The notes: a model not told the origin generated them from the letters alone. 64,000 nt of DNA from Ampelocalamus luodianensis (GCA_036346255.1 CM070617.1:4567501-4631500); one strand, 5' to 3'; counted from the first letter of the stretch, positions 46,190 through 58,210 are shown. Numbers and translations are program-made.

Positions 46190-46700
46190 TCTCCCGCTCA
46201 CGGTAAACTCTAAAGCACAAGCCCAAGCATGTCTTCAAGAATCGATTTACTCTTTACATCATCCATCGATCCGAGGATGATATCTTTGTGCTAAAGTTTA
46301 AGTGAGTTCCAAGTGCATCATGGAGACTAGCCCGAAATGCGAGGTAAACGAGAACCTCGATCCGAGACTATCCTCTTGGGTACCCCATGCGGACATACAA
46401 TACGAGCCATGTATAACTCGGCTAATTTATCTCCCTTGTAGGTGGTCTTCACGGGGATGAAATGGGCAACTTTGGTTAATCTGCCGATTATGACCCATAC
46501 GGAATCATATCCGGTCTTGGTTCTCGGCGGACCGTAATGAAATCCATTCCAATTTCTTCCCACTTCCACCGAGGATTTGCGGTGGTTGCGGCAATCTGCG
46601 GGTCTCGATGTTCGCTTTGATCCATTGGCACACATCGCAACAAGCTACGAACTCGGCGATGTCTCTTTTCATTCGCGCCACCAATATAGAATCTTCATAT
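46190..46700 (-). pseudogene. Integrase core, element B, frameshifted
   Basis: 46327-46635 on - keeps TKTGYDSVWVIIGRLTKVAHF, the catalytic-core strand region with its Asp and DRLTK-type motif (here GRLTK), and VSDRGS. The zinc-binding end is only partly readable. Frames change repeatedly. CTG/CAG is nearly absent (three in 46201-46920), and several breaks look like CTG reduced to CG. Confidence 0.8.
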
Positions 46701-47352
46701 CTTGATACATCTTGGTGCTTTGCCGGGTGTATGGTGTATCTTTGAGCTATGGGCTTCTTTTAGAATCAATTCTTTGAGCTCCTTTTGGTGGGGAACAAAG
46801 AGACGTTTCCCATACCATAGGATTCCTTGTTGGTCTTCCACCATCTTTGAGGTCTTTCCTTTGACCATGAGATGTTTAAATTTATGAACTCCGGGGTGTC
46901 CTTTCTGAGCGGTCTTGACTTGTTCTTCTAAGGTTGGTTGAACTTCCATAGCTGCTAAGGTGCCTTGTTCTACTAACTCGAGGATAAGTGCCTCTAATTC
47001 CTTGCAAAGCTCAGGTTGATACTCTTGAACCATAACATTTTTGCAGTAGGACTTACGGCTTAATGCATCGGCCACTACATTAGCCTTCCCAGGATGGTAA
47101 TGAACATCCAAGTCGTAATCCTTAATCAGTTCTAACCATCTCCTTTGTCGGAGGTTGAGGTGCATGCTGGGTGAAAATATACTTAAGACTCTTGTGGTCC
47201 GTATAGATATTACAATGATTTCCAATCAAGTAATGCCGCCAAATCTTTAGGGCATGCACTACGCCCGCTAACTCCAAATCATGAGTTGGATAATTGTCTT
47301 CATGTGGACGGAGTTGTGCGGATGCATATGCTACGACGTTTCCTCCTTGCAT
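46695..47352 (-). pseudogene. RNase H and linker, element B
   Basis: GGNVVAYASAQLRPHEDNYP and the TDHKSLKY motif identify the Gypsy RNase H, which removes the RNA strand after reverse transcription. The YHPGKANVVADALSRK motif follows. A frame change lies near 47150. Confidence 0.85.
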
Positions 47353-47586
47353 AAGTCACGCACCAAGACCTTGGCGCGAAGCATCACAATAGACTTCAAA
47401 GTCCTTGTGTATGTCCGCAAGACTAACACCGTGCGATGAGTTAACTTCTTCTTCAACTCTTGGAAACTCTTTTCACAAGCTTACGTCCATTCGTACTTCT
47501 TTTCCTTCTTGGCGGGTGGGTCATTGGTGCGATAGTTTGGAGAATCCTTCAATGAAGCGTCCGTAGTATCCGCCATTCCGAGAAAA

Positions 47587-48601
47587 CTACGCTTCGGTCA
47601 TCGAGGTTGGTTGTTTCCATCCCAACACGGTTTCTACTTTGGATGGGTCAACTGCGACTCCTCCAGCGGATACGATATGTCCGAGGAAACTGATCTCTTG
47701 AAGCCAAAATTCACACTTGCTGTACTTGGCATACAACTGATGTTCTTTGAGTTTCTCCAGGACAAACTGTAGATGTTCAGTATGTTCCTCATTGGTCTTG
47801 GAATAGATTAAGATGTCGTCTATGAACACGACAACAAACTTATCCAGGTATTCCATGAATACTTTGTTCATAAGGTTCATGAAGTAGGCTGGCGCATTTG
47901 TCAAGCCAAACGACATAACCGTGAACTCATACAAGCCATACCGGGTAGTAAAAGCTGTTTTAGGGATGTCTTCAGCCCTGATCTTAACCTGATGGTATCC
48001 CGACCTTAGGTCTATCTTGGAGAACACTGTTGCTCCTGACAGTTGGTCGAATAGATCATCAATGCGGGGCAAGGGATACTTATTCTTGATGGTCACCTCA
48101 TTGAGGGCTCTGTAATCCACGCACAATCTGGCGGTGCCATCCTTTTTCTTTACAAAAATCTTCGCGAACCCGTGGGGATGAGCTAGGTCTAATAAATCCT
48201 TTTTCCTGTAATTCTTCCATTTGTACCTTAAGCTCTTCAAGCTCATCAACTGCCATCCTATATGGCCTCTTGGCAATTGGGGCTGTTCCCGGCTTTAGGT
48301 TGATCACAAATTCTATGTCTCGATGCGTGGCATGCCGAGCAATTCTTCCGAAAAACTTCCGGTAATCTTGAACTACAGGTGTTGTTTCCAGAGTCACCTT
48401 CTCGAGGTTATGGATTGTACGATCCAAACCTGAGGAGCGGTTTACATTAACCTTTATTGTGGTGCCCGGGTTTTTGGTGAGTACCACCTTCCTGTTGGCA
48501 CAGTCTATCATACCTTGGTATCGGGCCAACCAATCCATCCCTAGGATGATATCCAGAGTTTGGGACTGAAGCACTAAGAGGTTTGCTAGGAATCCAAGCA
48601 A
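47587..48601 (-). pseudogene. Reverse transcriptase with upstream linker, element B
   Basis: Two overlapping frames on - (48601-48098 and 48276-47587) give ILGMDWLARYQ (end of protease region), the RPYRMA-EELEELK entry, then LCVDYRALNEVTIKNKYPLP, FSKIDLRSGYHQ and the catalytic VFIDDILIYS box with both Asp intact. A frame change lies near 48170-48200. CTG/CAG frequency here is normal (22 in 47641-48300). Confidence 0.9.
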
Positions 48602-48746
48602 TCTCTACTCGGGGACTTACTAAGATAGTAGTCAAGGGTCCCCCGGGTGAACTAAGTACCACGGGTTTCTTTAGCTTAAAGGTTGGCAACTTAAGCCTTT
48701 CAACAAATTTTCTTGATATGAAAGAATGCAAGCTCGAATCAAACAA
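48447..48746 (-). pseudogene. Aspartic protease, element B
   Basis: The expected DSGATHSF active-site turn reads FDSSLHSF, so Asp is kept while the Gly-Ala-Thr part is lost. FVERLKLPTFKL follows. Probably inactive. Confidence 0.75.
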
Positions 48747-50023
48747 AACTTGTCTTGATCGATTTAACAGAGAACGTGCCCATTAGAACTCCTGTAGCTT
48801 CCTGAACCTCCTCGGCTGTGACATGGTTCACATGGCCGCGGTTTGGTGTCGAGGTAGATCTAGGTGCTTGCGGGGCCTGATGGTTCCTGCTGAGCCGATG
48901 TTTGACCTTGAGTGGTGTGGCTCCCGAGTTGAACTTCGGGAGTGTTCGACGTTGAGGGCATCGATTGGCGAAGTGTCCTCTCACTCCACGATGGAAACAA
49001 TGGAGATGAGCTCTTTGGGTTGCTTGTTGCAGTCAGTCCGTGGGACGAAGGATCTGAAACCATTCCCATTGGTACGCTGGGCGGAGCTTGAGTTCCTTGT
49101 GGAGAAACTACAACCGGCTTAAAAGATGAGTTGCCGTGGAATGTTGACTTATGAGGAAAGCCACCTTGCGGCTCGAATACCATCTTTCTCTTGCGCTAAC
49201 TTCCGCAATCTTCTTCTCGTTTTCTAGCACGAGGGCTTTGTTGATCAAGTGGTGGAAACTAGGAAATCATGGAGGATAAGTCGCTTCTCATGTCTCCACG
49301 CATTCCTTCCACAAAGCGGTCTATCTTCTCTTCTTCATCATTCGCCACTTTGGGGCGTAGCGAGCAAGTCTAGTTAAACTTGGTTAGATATTCATTGTTG
49401 TCATTTGACCTTGCTTGAGAGTTCTAAACTCATTCTTCTTTAGCCTCATTGTACCAAAGGTACAAAGTTAGTCTGGGCGGTTTTGAACTCGTTCGGGAGA
49501 TTGGCGCCATGCGGTGCGGTCTCGTCGGTATATTTCAAACAATTGCTTCAACATGGCGAGATCCTGCGATCTCCGATGGCGGATCTTTGCTTACGCTCTT
49601 CTTCTTCTTCTCCTCGCATCGGGCTTTCACCACCTTGAGCAATGAGGTAGTTTTCCCACCAGCGGCGCTCCTTTCAAGCGGTGAGTGGCAAAGTCCACCT
49701 TGTCTTCCTCGAGCATCGGGCTAGGCGGAGCTTCTTCTCGCATCCACGAGCCAATCTTACGCTTCGTGGGTTCATCTGCGAGGCAAAGGTAAGAGGTCTT
49801 GTCTCGAGGAAATCGCCACTTAGAGTGGCGGCGGTCGCTCTGCTTGTTGATTAGCGAGCAAGGCTTGAAGGATTTGGGCTTGTTGTTGCATAACTTGTGC
49901 CATTGTTGGATGCTCTGGCGGCGGGGGAGGTAGGTCTTGACCACGACCACGGCCATAGCCACGGCCTCTTCCATGGCCTGCGCGAAAGCACCACTGATCA
50001 AGCGCAGCTCTCCTTGGTGCCAT
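48745..50023 (-). pseudogene. Gag, element B, frameshifted, zinc knuckle damaged
   Basis: On - it starts at ATG 50021-50023 with MAPRRAALDQ and a GRGRGYGRGRGQDLPPPP stretch as in element A. The middle is scrambled by frameshifts (49200-49800, few CTG/CAG). The zinc knuckle near 48960-49000 reads CFHRGVRGHFANRC: the second Cys is Arg (CGT for TGT). The frame ends with GTFSVKSIKTS, out of frame with the protease. Confidence 0.8.
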
Positions 50024-50323
50024 CCGGAGAAACACTAAGGCTTAGAACTAGAGAGGGGTATATGAGGTTCACCGCCCTCTAAGGCACACACGTAAGAAAG
50101 AAATCAAATTGAACGAACAACACAATTGCGATACAAAGCCCGAATGGCTGCAATTCATTAATATTAGGGGGTAAGTGTTACATTACTCCTAGGACACAGC
50201 ATATAGGCCATGCAAAGCCATGACACGAGATACAAACACAACGCCTACAAAAGGTGGATAAGGAAAGTGCTTGCAACCAAAAGACTACCTAGCAAGCACT
50301 GCTAGTTAACCTAGCTATCCTGA

Positions 50324-51226
50324 CTACTCCTCCATCGGGTGCTTACCACCGCAGTGGTACTGATTACCGGGATCGAACGGCCGCGGCGATGGTCGGCGAG
50401 CGAGAACGACTGAGGTGGCGCCCGCGGTCAAACTCGTCGAATCCAGGCGGCGGACTGGGGCTGCGTCCACGGCTGGACTCTCCAAGGCTGCGGTCGGTCG
50501 GCGGTGGACGCACTTTCTTGCGCGCCGTGAGCAGGGTGCGGGGTCCTCCAGGTGGAAAGCGTCGGCCTGGCACCGGGTTGCCGGGAATGACGACGTGAGC
50601 GGCAGAGCCGGGCGGCGGCAGAGGCGGGCGGCGGCCGCGATGGCGGCTCGAGGCGTGCGGCTACGCAACGGCGTCTCTCCCGCTCTACCTCGCGGTGGGC
50701 TTCATCATCTCTGAACATGTTGTCGCGAGGGTGTCGAGTGCTCGTAGGCTGGCGGTGAGGAGGAATCGAAGTGTCCCGATCTCATCAACGGCGTTGGCGA
50801 GGAAGTCGACAAAGCTGCGTGGTGGAGCCGATGTGACAGTGCGGGTCATCTGCCCGACGTGGCGGATCACGGGTAAAGCTCTCCTCCCGAGAGTCGGATG
50901 GAAGCGTAGGCGAGCTCGCAGAAGGTCTCCATGCATCCGCACAAGCGAGACGCGCGAGTCGTGCCACATCTGGGCAACATCCAAAGCACGGCTCTGGGGT
51001 GCTCGGCCTTGAAGGTGTGAGTATTGAACTCACCCTCCCTAGCATAGAGGAAAACCTCCATGCTCCAAGTCTCTCGGTCCAAGACTGAGTCATCAGGCCC
51101 ATGAAGATAGGCGGATGGTAGTAACCAGATCTCGCATCGGTGGCACCGAAAAATCCCCACGAAGCCTCCGAGGTCTTCTCCGTGAGAGAAAAAGTCCCAG
51201 GAGCCAGCGAGCGACGGAGCAGCCAT
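50324..51226 (-). pseudogene. Upstream frame before gag (orf0-like), element B
   Basis: On - ATG at 51224-51226 opens 119 codons containing WDFFSHGE and EF-THTFKAEHPR, both shared with element A, then GGELYP. 50324-50780 continues as GC-rich, frame-shifted sequence. Function unknown. Confidence 0.55.
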
Positions 51227-51416
51227 CTAAAATTTTGAAAACAAGCGGAAGTCAGTAGCAGAATAAATCCAAGTGAAGTAGGATGAGTACAGAACTAGGA
51301 ATGACAAGTAAGAGCAGTAAATACACTATATTTTGCCAAAGCTTTTCTTAGGTTTTGAAAATAAGACTCAAGACCTTAGGCAACGGCCAAACTAACCAAG
51401 GCTCCTACAGTCGTAT

Positions 51417-51428
51417 GCTCTGATACCA
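51417..51428 (-). promoter_or_regulatory. Primer binding site of element B (initiator tRNA-Met)
   Basis: GCTCTGATACCA on +, i.e. TGGTATCAGAGC on -, four bases from the LTR end at 51433. Confidence 0.9.
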
Positions 51429-51432
51429 GCTC

Positions 51433-54261
51433 TGTTGGACCCGGATTTCGTAATCCAGAATCCTCTGTGAAAAATACTGCGCTATTCCCTGGATCAGTAG
51501 ATAGCGCTCACAGTACACATTGCTGAATCATCTCATACATCGCGTAGACCAAATCACGCATTAATACAGGCATTAGAGTTCAAATAGACCACGTCGGGTC
51601 GAGTTTACAATAGGGCCGATCAGGCCGAATGAGTTCATTACAAAATCTCGAGTACGATAGCGGAAGCAAAAAGGGGTAGAGCAAGTCTCTCCACAGGCAA
51701 GGCGACTGGAGTACTAGGTGTACGACCGATATTAGCCAAGGGCTTGGATAATATAGGATGTACACGAGTACCAACGGAGCCAACGGTCGAGGCGAGACTC
51801 GGACTCTAACTATGCTACTCTTCTTCATGTCCTTGCTCCTCGGCGTCCTGGTCCTCGTAGTAGACGTAGTCTCCATGATCTACGGGTTCTGAGGGTTGGG
51901 GAAAGAGCGAGGATGAGCACAACTACCGTGCTCGCGAGCCAACACACAGTATGCAACATTATACATGCAAGGCTTAACAAGGATGGCTCGGGTTTATTTA
52001 TTTGCACAAAGCAATATTTTGAGTACCAATATTAAAAGTCCTATCACTTAGCATTTTAACCAAATTGCATTTGTTAAAGAGATTACTTGTGCAATATTTA
52101 TAACGAGAGGTTACCTCCACCTCATGCTTAGTTTTAATAGCGGTTACATCCACCACTTAACATCACTGGGTACATCCACCGGGGAAAACCAAAACAGTCA
52201 CAATGACCCAACACTTTTATCCCACCCACAAGGTTTTATAAACAACTAACTCTTGTAAGTTCCCATGTCCGCCCTTGACCGTGGGCACGGCTATTCGAAC
52301 AGTTATTACACTCTGCAGAGGTTGTACACTTTACCCACAAGAGACAATCATCCTGACATATACACATGTTTCCGTAGACATGTGAGTCAAGGGGAGATCG
52401 TCACAAGGCCTTTACAATGCATTCACCAGTATTTGTTACACCCGCTAAGGTTTCACCTGAGAAGAGTTACGCTCACGCAGACTGTCAACTCTTTCCTGGA
52501 CCCCTCTTGTGCCACACGACTTACGCTCACATAGACCAGTAAGTCGTACACCCCAACCCATAGCCACATAGGCTTATGGCGTAGCGGGTCATCTGCACTC
52601 GTGCAACTCATACTAACGGATACAAATTATTTAGCAGTCGACACCATTATAGACATGTGGTTGTCTTGTTTTACATTGGGAGGTCATCACAGATTAAGTC
52701 CTTAGGGACCATCTCAGGCGGTTCATACCACATACCATCCACAAACCAACACTCCTTGGGCTGCATTAGCACCCACCAACATACCATCCATCATACCATC
52801 CGCCTAGATGTGATAAGCAATTTCTTTAGGGTTTTTAAGAGGTAGGAAAAATACAACATCATAACCATCCCAGTCATTTACACCCAATGACTGCCCAAAA
52901 TCATGTTCATTTCAAAAGATGATGAATGGGGTAGATGATACCCCGATACTTAAGCAAGACTAGCATGGCGCTTAAGTATAGCCTATACTAATATAGTTAC
53001 CAAATATTTACTAGGGTGACAAGGGTGTATGGCAATTCAATTATCAAGGGATGGTGTATTAATAATAAAGCATCAACATGGCATTTAACTACCTTAGGGT
53101 ATTTAACATACATTTGCATAAGGGAAATAAAGCATGCAATTTGATATTTTAACGGAACATAATTTGCATAAAATGTAGGCTCAATATTATCAAAGTGTTG
53201 ACTCGCCTGGGTCTACGGCTAGATGGTCTTGATATTCTTGAGCTTGATCGAAGTGGGGGTCTCCGGCTTCTCCGAACTCTACGCGATCGATCGTACCGGA
53301 AAAGGAGACAAGCGAGCAACAAATTAAATAAATAGCAAGAACTCATCAAATGAACTCCAAAATAAACCAAACTAGCACCAACAGGAAGGGCTTGATTTTA
53401 GAAATTTTTAGAAACAAACTTCACAATTTTTGGAGCTAAAACGAGGGAGAAAAGAGATTTTAAAGCCTCTCTTTTAAATCAAAATAGAAAAAGGGAAAGA
53501 AAAAGAAATAAAAGGAAAAAGGAAATGCGGCCCACGGCCGACTTTTCGGCTCGGCCCAGCCTTCGGCCAAAGCCCAAGACGCGCCTTGCGTGTGCCCGTG
53601 GCGGCGTTCGCCCCGCCGCACGCAGCGTGCGGCAGAGAGAAAGAAAGGAGGCGAGAGGAGGCTAGGGCGAGAGGGAGAGGAGGAACGGGCGGGCGCGGCG
53701 GCGGCGCGCGAGGAGGAGCTCACGGCGGCGGCGGCAGAATCGAGGAGCGGCGCCGCGACGGGGCGGCGGCGACGGAGAAGAGGGCTCGGGCGGCGGCGGA
53801 GGACGGCCGAGGAGACGAGGCGCGCTGGGCAACGGAGGTACGTCCTTGGCTTCTTCCTCCTCCTCTCGATCTTCTTCTTTAGCTTGGGGAGGAGGAGCGG
53901 AGGAGGGCGCCGGGCTTTAAAGGCCGAGGAGGCTTTGGATCCGGGAAAAGGAGCCGTTGGCGGCGGCGCAGCGCAAGAGCGCGCGCGGGCAGCGAGGATG
54001 GGGCGGGTCGGCGCGGCTTTCGGGCGTTAGCACGGCGGCGGGCGGAGGACCGAGGCGTTGACACGGCCGGGGGTATGGCGACGACAGGGCTAGGGGGTAG
54101 GGAGGAGGGCTAGGGTTAGGGTTAGGGTTAGGGGGGCGGTTTGGGGAAGAAGGGCTCGGGGCTTTCGGGGAAGAACCGAATCTTGAACAATTTGGGAAGT
54201 TTTTGGGGTTTGCGTTCTTGAACTTTGAAGATTTTGCAAATCCACAATTTTGGATGTTACA
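51433..54261 (-). mobile_element. 5' LTR of element B (right), 2829 bp
   Basis: On + TGTTGGACCC...GGATGTTACA, homologous throughout to 42646-45482. GC-rich zone 53530-54090. Confidence 0.92.
54107..54139 (+). repeat. (GGGTTA)n tract in the right LTR of element B
   Basis: Same tract as at 45330 and 37004: (GGGTTA)3 followed by GGGGGGCGG. Confidence 0.75.
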
Positions 54262-54266
54262 ATTAG
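54262..54266 (+). repeat. Right target-site duplication ATTAG of element B
   Basis: ATTAG directly after GGATGTTACA; matches 42641-42645. Confidence 0.92.
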
Positions 54267-54508
54267 AGCACCAAAGATTGAATAAAGACGTGTACATTCA
54301 GTACAATCAGAAGATGACAAATAGGTTCCAAAAGATACGTGATGAAGGGTCTAAAGGAAATAGTTCTAACCCATTGATCCTAGATGAGTTTCAATGGGAG
54401 AATGAATGGGTTGACAAGAATGTTGAACATGTTCACGAAGGGGTTGATCTAACTTGGGCTCAAGTTGATGAAGCTGCTGGTGTATTAGACGGTACCCTCG
54501 TCGTGTAG
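54267..54508 (+). pseudogene. hAT transposase, C-terminal exon, part right of the insertion
   Basis: It resumes the exon begun at 42621 in the same frame (25 + 242 bases = 89 codons with the target duplication counted once). EHQRLNKDVYIQYNQKM and DEFQWENEWV are the tail expected after the hAT dimerisation motif. An acidic end leads to a stop at 54506-54508. No other stop or frameshift is present in either part. Confidence 0.85.
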
Positions 54509-54553
54509 TAAGTAATCGTCCTCCCAAGGCGGTGGTTGATCTATGATGCATTA

Positions 54554-54740
54554 CATTATGCATGTAATCATGGTAAAAACCACAAAAAAGGACGTTACGC
54601 AAGCAAGCAAGGTGGTCATACCTGCTGGCATGAAGGCGTGCCCCGACGACTCCGCGTACTCCTACCTCGCGTACCGGTGGAGCTTAGGACATGCAAGAGA
54701 AGATTGACGTTAGTAACTAATGGGGTTTGAAATAAAGAAG
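54554..54740 (-). repeat. Duplicated exon unit, copy 1
   Basis: A ~187 bp unit matches 54741-54932 at most positions. On - it covers an exon-like core with EYAESSGHAFM and a following GTATGACC donor, but the acceptor and part of the exon differ and one frame carries a stop. Confidence 0.7.
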
Positions 54741-54932
54741 CATTATGTTACGCATGTAATTATGGCAAAAACCACAAAAAATGACGTTATGCAAGCAAGC
54801 AAGGTGGTCATACCTGGTTGCATGAAGGCATGCCCCGACGACTCCGCGTACTCCTTCCCTATGTGTTGGTGGAGCACAGGACCTGTAAGAGAAGATTGTC
54901 GTTAGTAACTAGTGCGGTTCGAAATAAAGAAG
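54741..54932 (-). repeat. Duplicated exon unit, copy 2
   Basis: On - an acceptor (TCTCTTACAG) at about 54890 opens an exon coding VLHQHIGKEYAESSGHAFMQ, then a CAG/GTATGA donor near 54815. It probably belonged to the 3' end of the PMD gene. Confidence 0.65.
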
Positions 54933-54956
54933 CGAAAGTGAATGTCTCATGCTCAC

Positions 54957-57133
54957 CTCCAAAATGTCCCGCGGTGCTTCCACCACGGTGCCACGACACG
55001 CCCGCCACGTCTGGGGCAGGAGCTCGTGGCCGTGAACCACCTTGGCTGACCCCTCGTCCTCGCACTGGTCGGTCCACCGGGTCCCTCGGGTGCGACAAGT
55101 CACGATCTGGATGCCTTGTCTCACCTCTCCATGATCCGCTGCAGGACCCCTCTAGTGTTCCCTAGCGTCATTTGTTGCGCGGAGGCTGCCAACTCGAGAA
55201 CCTCCCGGTATAGATCCGTCTGCACAAGTAATCAACAAGTTGGAAACCTAAATCTGGCAAATTAAATATGAATTAGGACCGTTCAATATGTACGGAGCGG
55301 TGGAATGCGGAGTCTGGCTGGGTGGGGTACGTGTTAGTTGTCGTAGCCTCGTGTCGTGGTGGGTTGACCACGACCTGGACGCAGCGAAGCCTCGTCCGAC
55401 TGGCGTACCACTCTATGTATTCCCCCTGCGGTCATAGGGAGCATCCTCCTGGACGAGGTCGTCGTAGGCACTGATCCAAGCCACAACACAACAGGACGTC
55501 TTGTCCAACCAGGAGACCGTGCCACGTACTCCCTTCCTAGTGTACCTGTGGACGACAAGACAATTATTTGGTCGGCATGTAACGCACATTGTACGAAAGA
55601 AGTAAAGCGTGAACTTATGCATAGACATGCGCCGGCACCTGCGTCCCCCCCCCCCCACGGGGCTGAGACCTCCTGTCGCAGACCGAACTGGCGCATGATC
55701 CGTTGCACCTGGTACTCCTCCACGAAGACTTCCTGCACCAAGACCCTCCGTGTGTACCAGTACACGTAGTCTCACGTGCATAGGCTCGATAGTCATTCGG
55801 GCGTGCGTGTGTGAACCCTCTCCTGAGTGTACGGTGTCCAGATGACGCAATCATCCGTCAGCTGATCAAACATCGTAACGTACTTCGGGTAGGACCCCTG
55901 CGAAGCGATCGGCGTGTAGGTGACCTGTGGAATATAACAACGAAAACTTATCACCCGAAATTATGATTACATTACAAAAAATAATAAATGATCATTAAAC
56001 TAACCCGTCGGCGGCACCACACCGTGCCCATGGTCGGCCAATCCACGACGTCGTCCTCGACGTACAAGCTGACCACGTACGCTCTCAAGTCTAATTGTGG
56101 TCGTCCGATCTGAAAGCGCTCGAATGACCACAGCTGCAGAAATAGAGGGCATCTGGAGAGGATGTAGCTGTCCTGGGCCCAGTGGCACGTGTCGCACAGT
56201 GCGCGGTACGTTGCGCACAACACGGTTGGATCCCAGACGTAGGGCTAGATCTCGTCCACCGGCCAGTTCGCCAGCTCACGTGCGTACCAGATGTAGTGCT
56301 TATCGACGCTGTCACCGTGGAATCCTAGGAACATGACCCACCCAAACAACCACAGCAGGTAGGCCTCGAAGTGCCTCATAACAATGACGCCGCCTGCTTT
56401 CTCCACCATACGCTCGGGCTGCAAGAAGACATGTACACATCAGCAAGGTTCACATAAGAATTGATGCGAGAGGACAATAATTACGAAGACTTATGTAGAA
56501 CTGGCAGATCGACCTCAACGTCGGCCCATGCAGGCTGCTGAACTCCGTGTACCCGCTGCCCGGTGGCAACACATCGTGGAACCTCGCTAGGAGGTCCGTG
56601 CGCCACGTGCCCGGGATGTTGTAAGCTGCCATAGGGCAGCCAGTGCAGAGCAACCCGGTCAGGAAGGTGACGTCCTGAAGGATCGACACCATCTCCTCGC
56701 ACGGAAGGTGGAACGTGTGCGTCTCTAGCGGTCTGGCCTCCAGCGATCAACTAGCGCCGTTAGTAGGGCCCGGTCGTATGGAAAACGCCTAGACGTACGA
56801 CCAGGACCGGTCCTGGTCGTCCTCCCACGTCGCTTCTACCATCCTCGTTAGTGGAAGGATGCATGCTGCTCTCAACCTGCGTTGAAACGATTAAGAACAA
56901 ACGTGACTGCACGCAAAGTAGTCAGACTGTGATTGAGTGTATGAAGATCAGAACCACACGTACCTCGGAACCCAAGCTGGGTATAGCCTCCATGCTTTGA
57001 TGGGCGTGCGCAGCCGCAACGCGCCAAACTCAATCGGCGCCTTACCCTCCGAGGGGAGCATGGTACTGATGCGGCTATAGTTATGCGTGTCAATCACCGG
57101 GTCAAGCAACTCGTAGTGGTCTACGTCTGTCAT
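54957..57133 (-). pseudogene. Plant mobile domain (PMD, MAIN-like) gene, degenerate
   Basis: On -: exon 57133-56964 starts ATG and reads FGALRLRTPIKAW (GTACGT donor). Next comes 56880-56460 with LPLTRMVEATWEDDQDRSW, a PYDRALLTALVDRWRP stretch and ETHTFHLPCEEM...LQDV, the hallmark of the domain. 56440-56000 has YLLWLFGWVMF, a CHWAQDSYIL-like stretch and FLQLWSFERFQIGRP. 55920-55340 has DCVIWTPYTQERV and QRIMRQFGLRQ. 55219-55125 is a tail exon (TDLYREVLELAA). PMD proteins are nuclear; family members in plants act in silencing or meristem upkeep, and many copies ride on transposons. Stops (near 56250, 56790) and an ~8 base insertion before ETHTFHLP break the frame. Confidence 0.8.
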
Positions 57134-58210
57134 ACCTAAAAATTAGGTGCATGCATTGTAAAGACTGAGAAATATGTACAAAAATCAAAATTCCTACTTT
57201 AAAAATAATTTTCGGCATTAACAGAATAATTACCACAAAAAAATGTAAACCAAATTTAAGCTACTCAACAATTTAAACAGATTTGTAATAGGGTCTTCCA
57301 ATTTAGAGGATATTTTTAAATATTTTCCAAGTGCAAATATAAACAATAAACAAAGTTCTTCCTATTTTCCTAGTTTAAAATTAATTTTTGACATTAACAA
57401 TATAATTACCACGCACAAATGGGAAGCTAAATAAAGCTGGGATTATTTTTTACATATTTGTAATAGGCGTCTTCCTATTTCTGCAGATTTATCCTAAATC
57501 GTTCGAATGTTGTAACATTCATAACATATATACGACGAACTACACTATACACAGCTCAAATAATGTACTACATAATTTGGCTACAATTATCTAATCTACT
57601 AAATTCTACTCGCTATTCTACTGAATTCTATGTCGCTATTCTACTAATTCTATGTACTTAATTCTACTCGCTACAGCTCAAATGATGTACTTAATTCTGC
57701 ATAATTTGATATAATGTACAAAGTTACAAAAAAATATACCTGTAAGATGGCCGACCGGATTTGATGCTCTGTCAATCTCTCTCCTCCGTGACGAACTAGC
57801 AAAGTTTTGCTATCTTTCTTCTCTCCCTCTCCTCTCTTCTATTTTTTTTTCTAGAGTAAAAATGAGTTTTGGAGTGATTTCTCGGGGTTTTTATACATGT
57901 GATCCTGTCGCTAGTTCAATCAAGATAGGAAGATCATTCACTTCATGCCGCCATTGAGCGCGGCGGCGGAGCCGACCGGCGACAAAGGGTCAACGAGTCC
58001 GAGGCGCGACGAGGAGCCATTTTGTAATTTTTTGGGGCGGCTATTATTTTTGTAATTATCTTTTAAAATAATATTATTTTTTAAAAAAATTCTAAATTTC
58101 TCCACTTGTGCCCCTCTAGTGTTCTTGTGCTGCTTACGACATCCATTTGGATACGTGTTGATGAGAAATACCTGAAAAGTGCTACCTGCAGTGAACTTGT
58201 CCATGATAAA
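57134..58210. other. AT-rich spacer
   Basis: No gene is supported. 57595-57680 has imperfect ~25 bp repeats of the AATTCTACTCGCTATTCTACT type. A short GC-rich island at 57950-58020 shows no domain. Confidence 0.4.

Larger units (their letters stand above)
42646..54261 (-). mobile_element. Gypsy element B (Tekay/Del-type chromovirus, RIRE3/RIRE8-like), 11.6 kb
   Basis: Both LTRs are present (42646-45482 and 51433-54261). On - the order is: LTR, primer site, upstream frame, gag, protease, RT, RNase H, integrase with chromodomain, polypurine tract, LTR. ATTAG flanks it. Gene order PR-RT-RH-IN is Ty3/Gypsy. The coding part is broken by many frameshifts, concentrated in patches nearly free of CTG/CAG, so some of the breaks may be sequencing error. 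It interrupts a hAT transposase exon. Confidence 0.93.
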
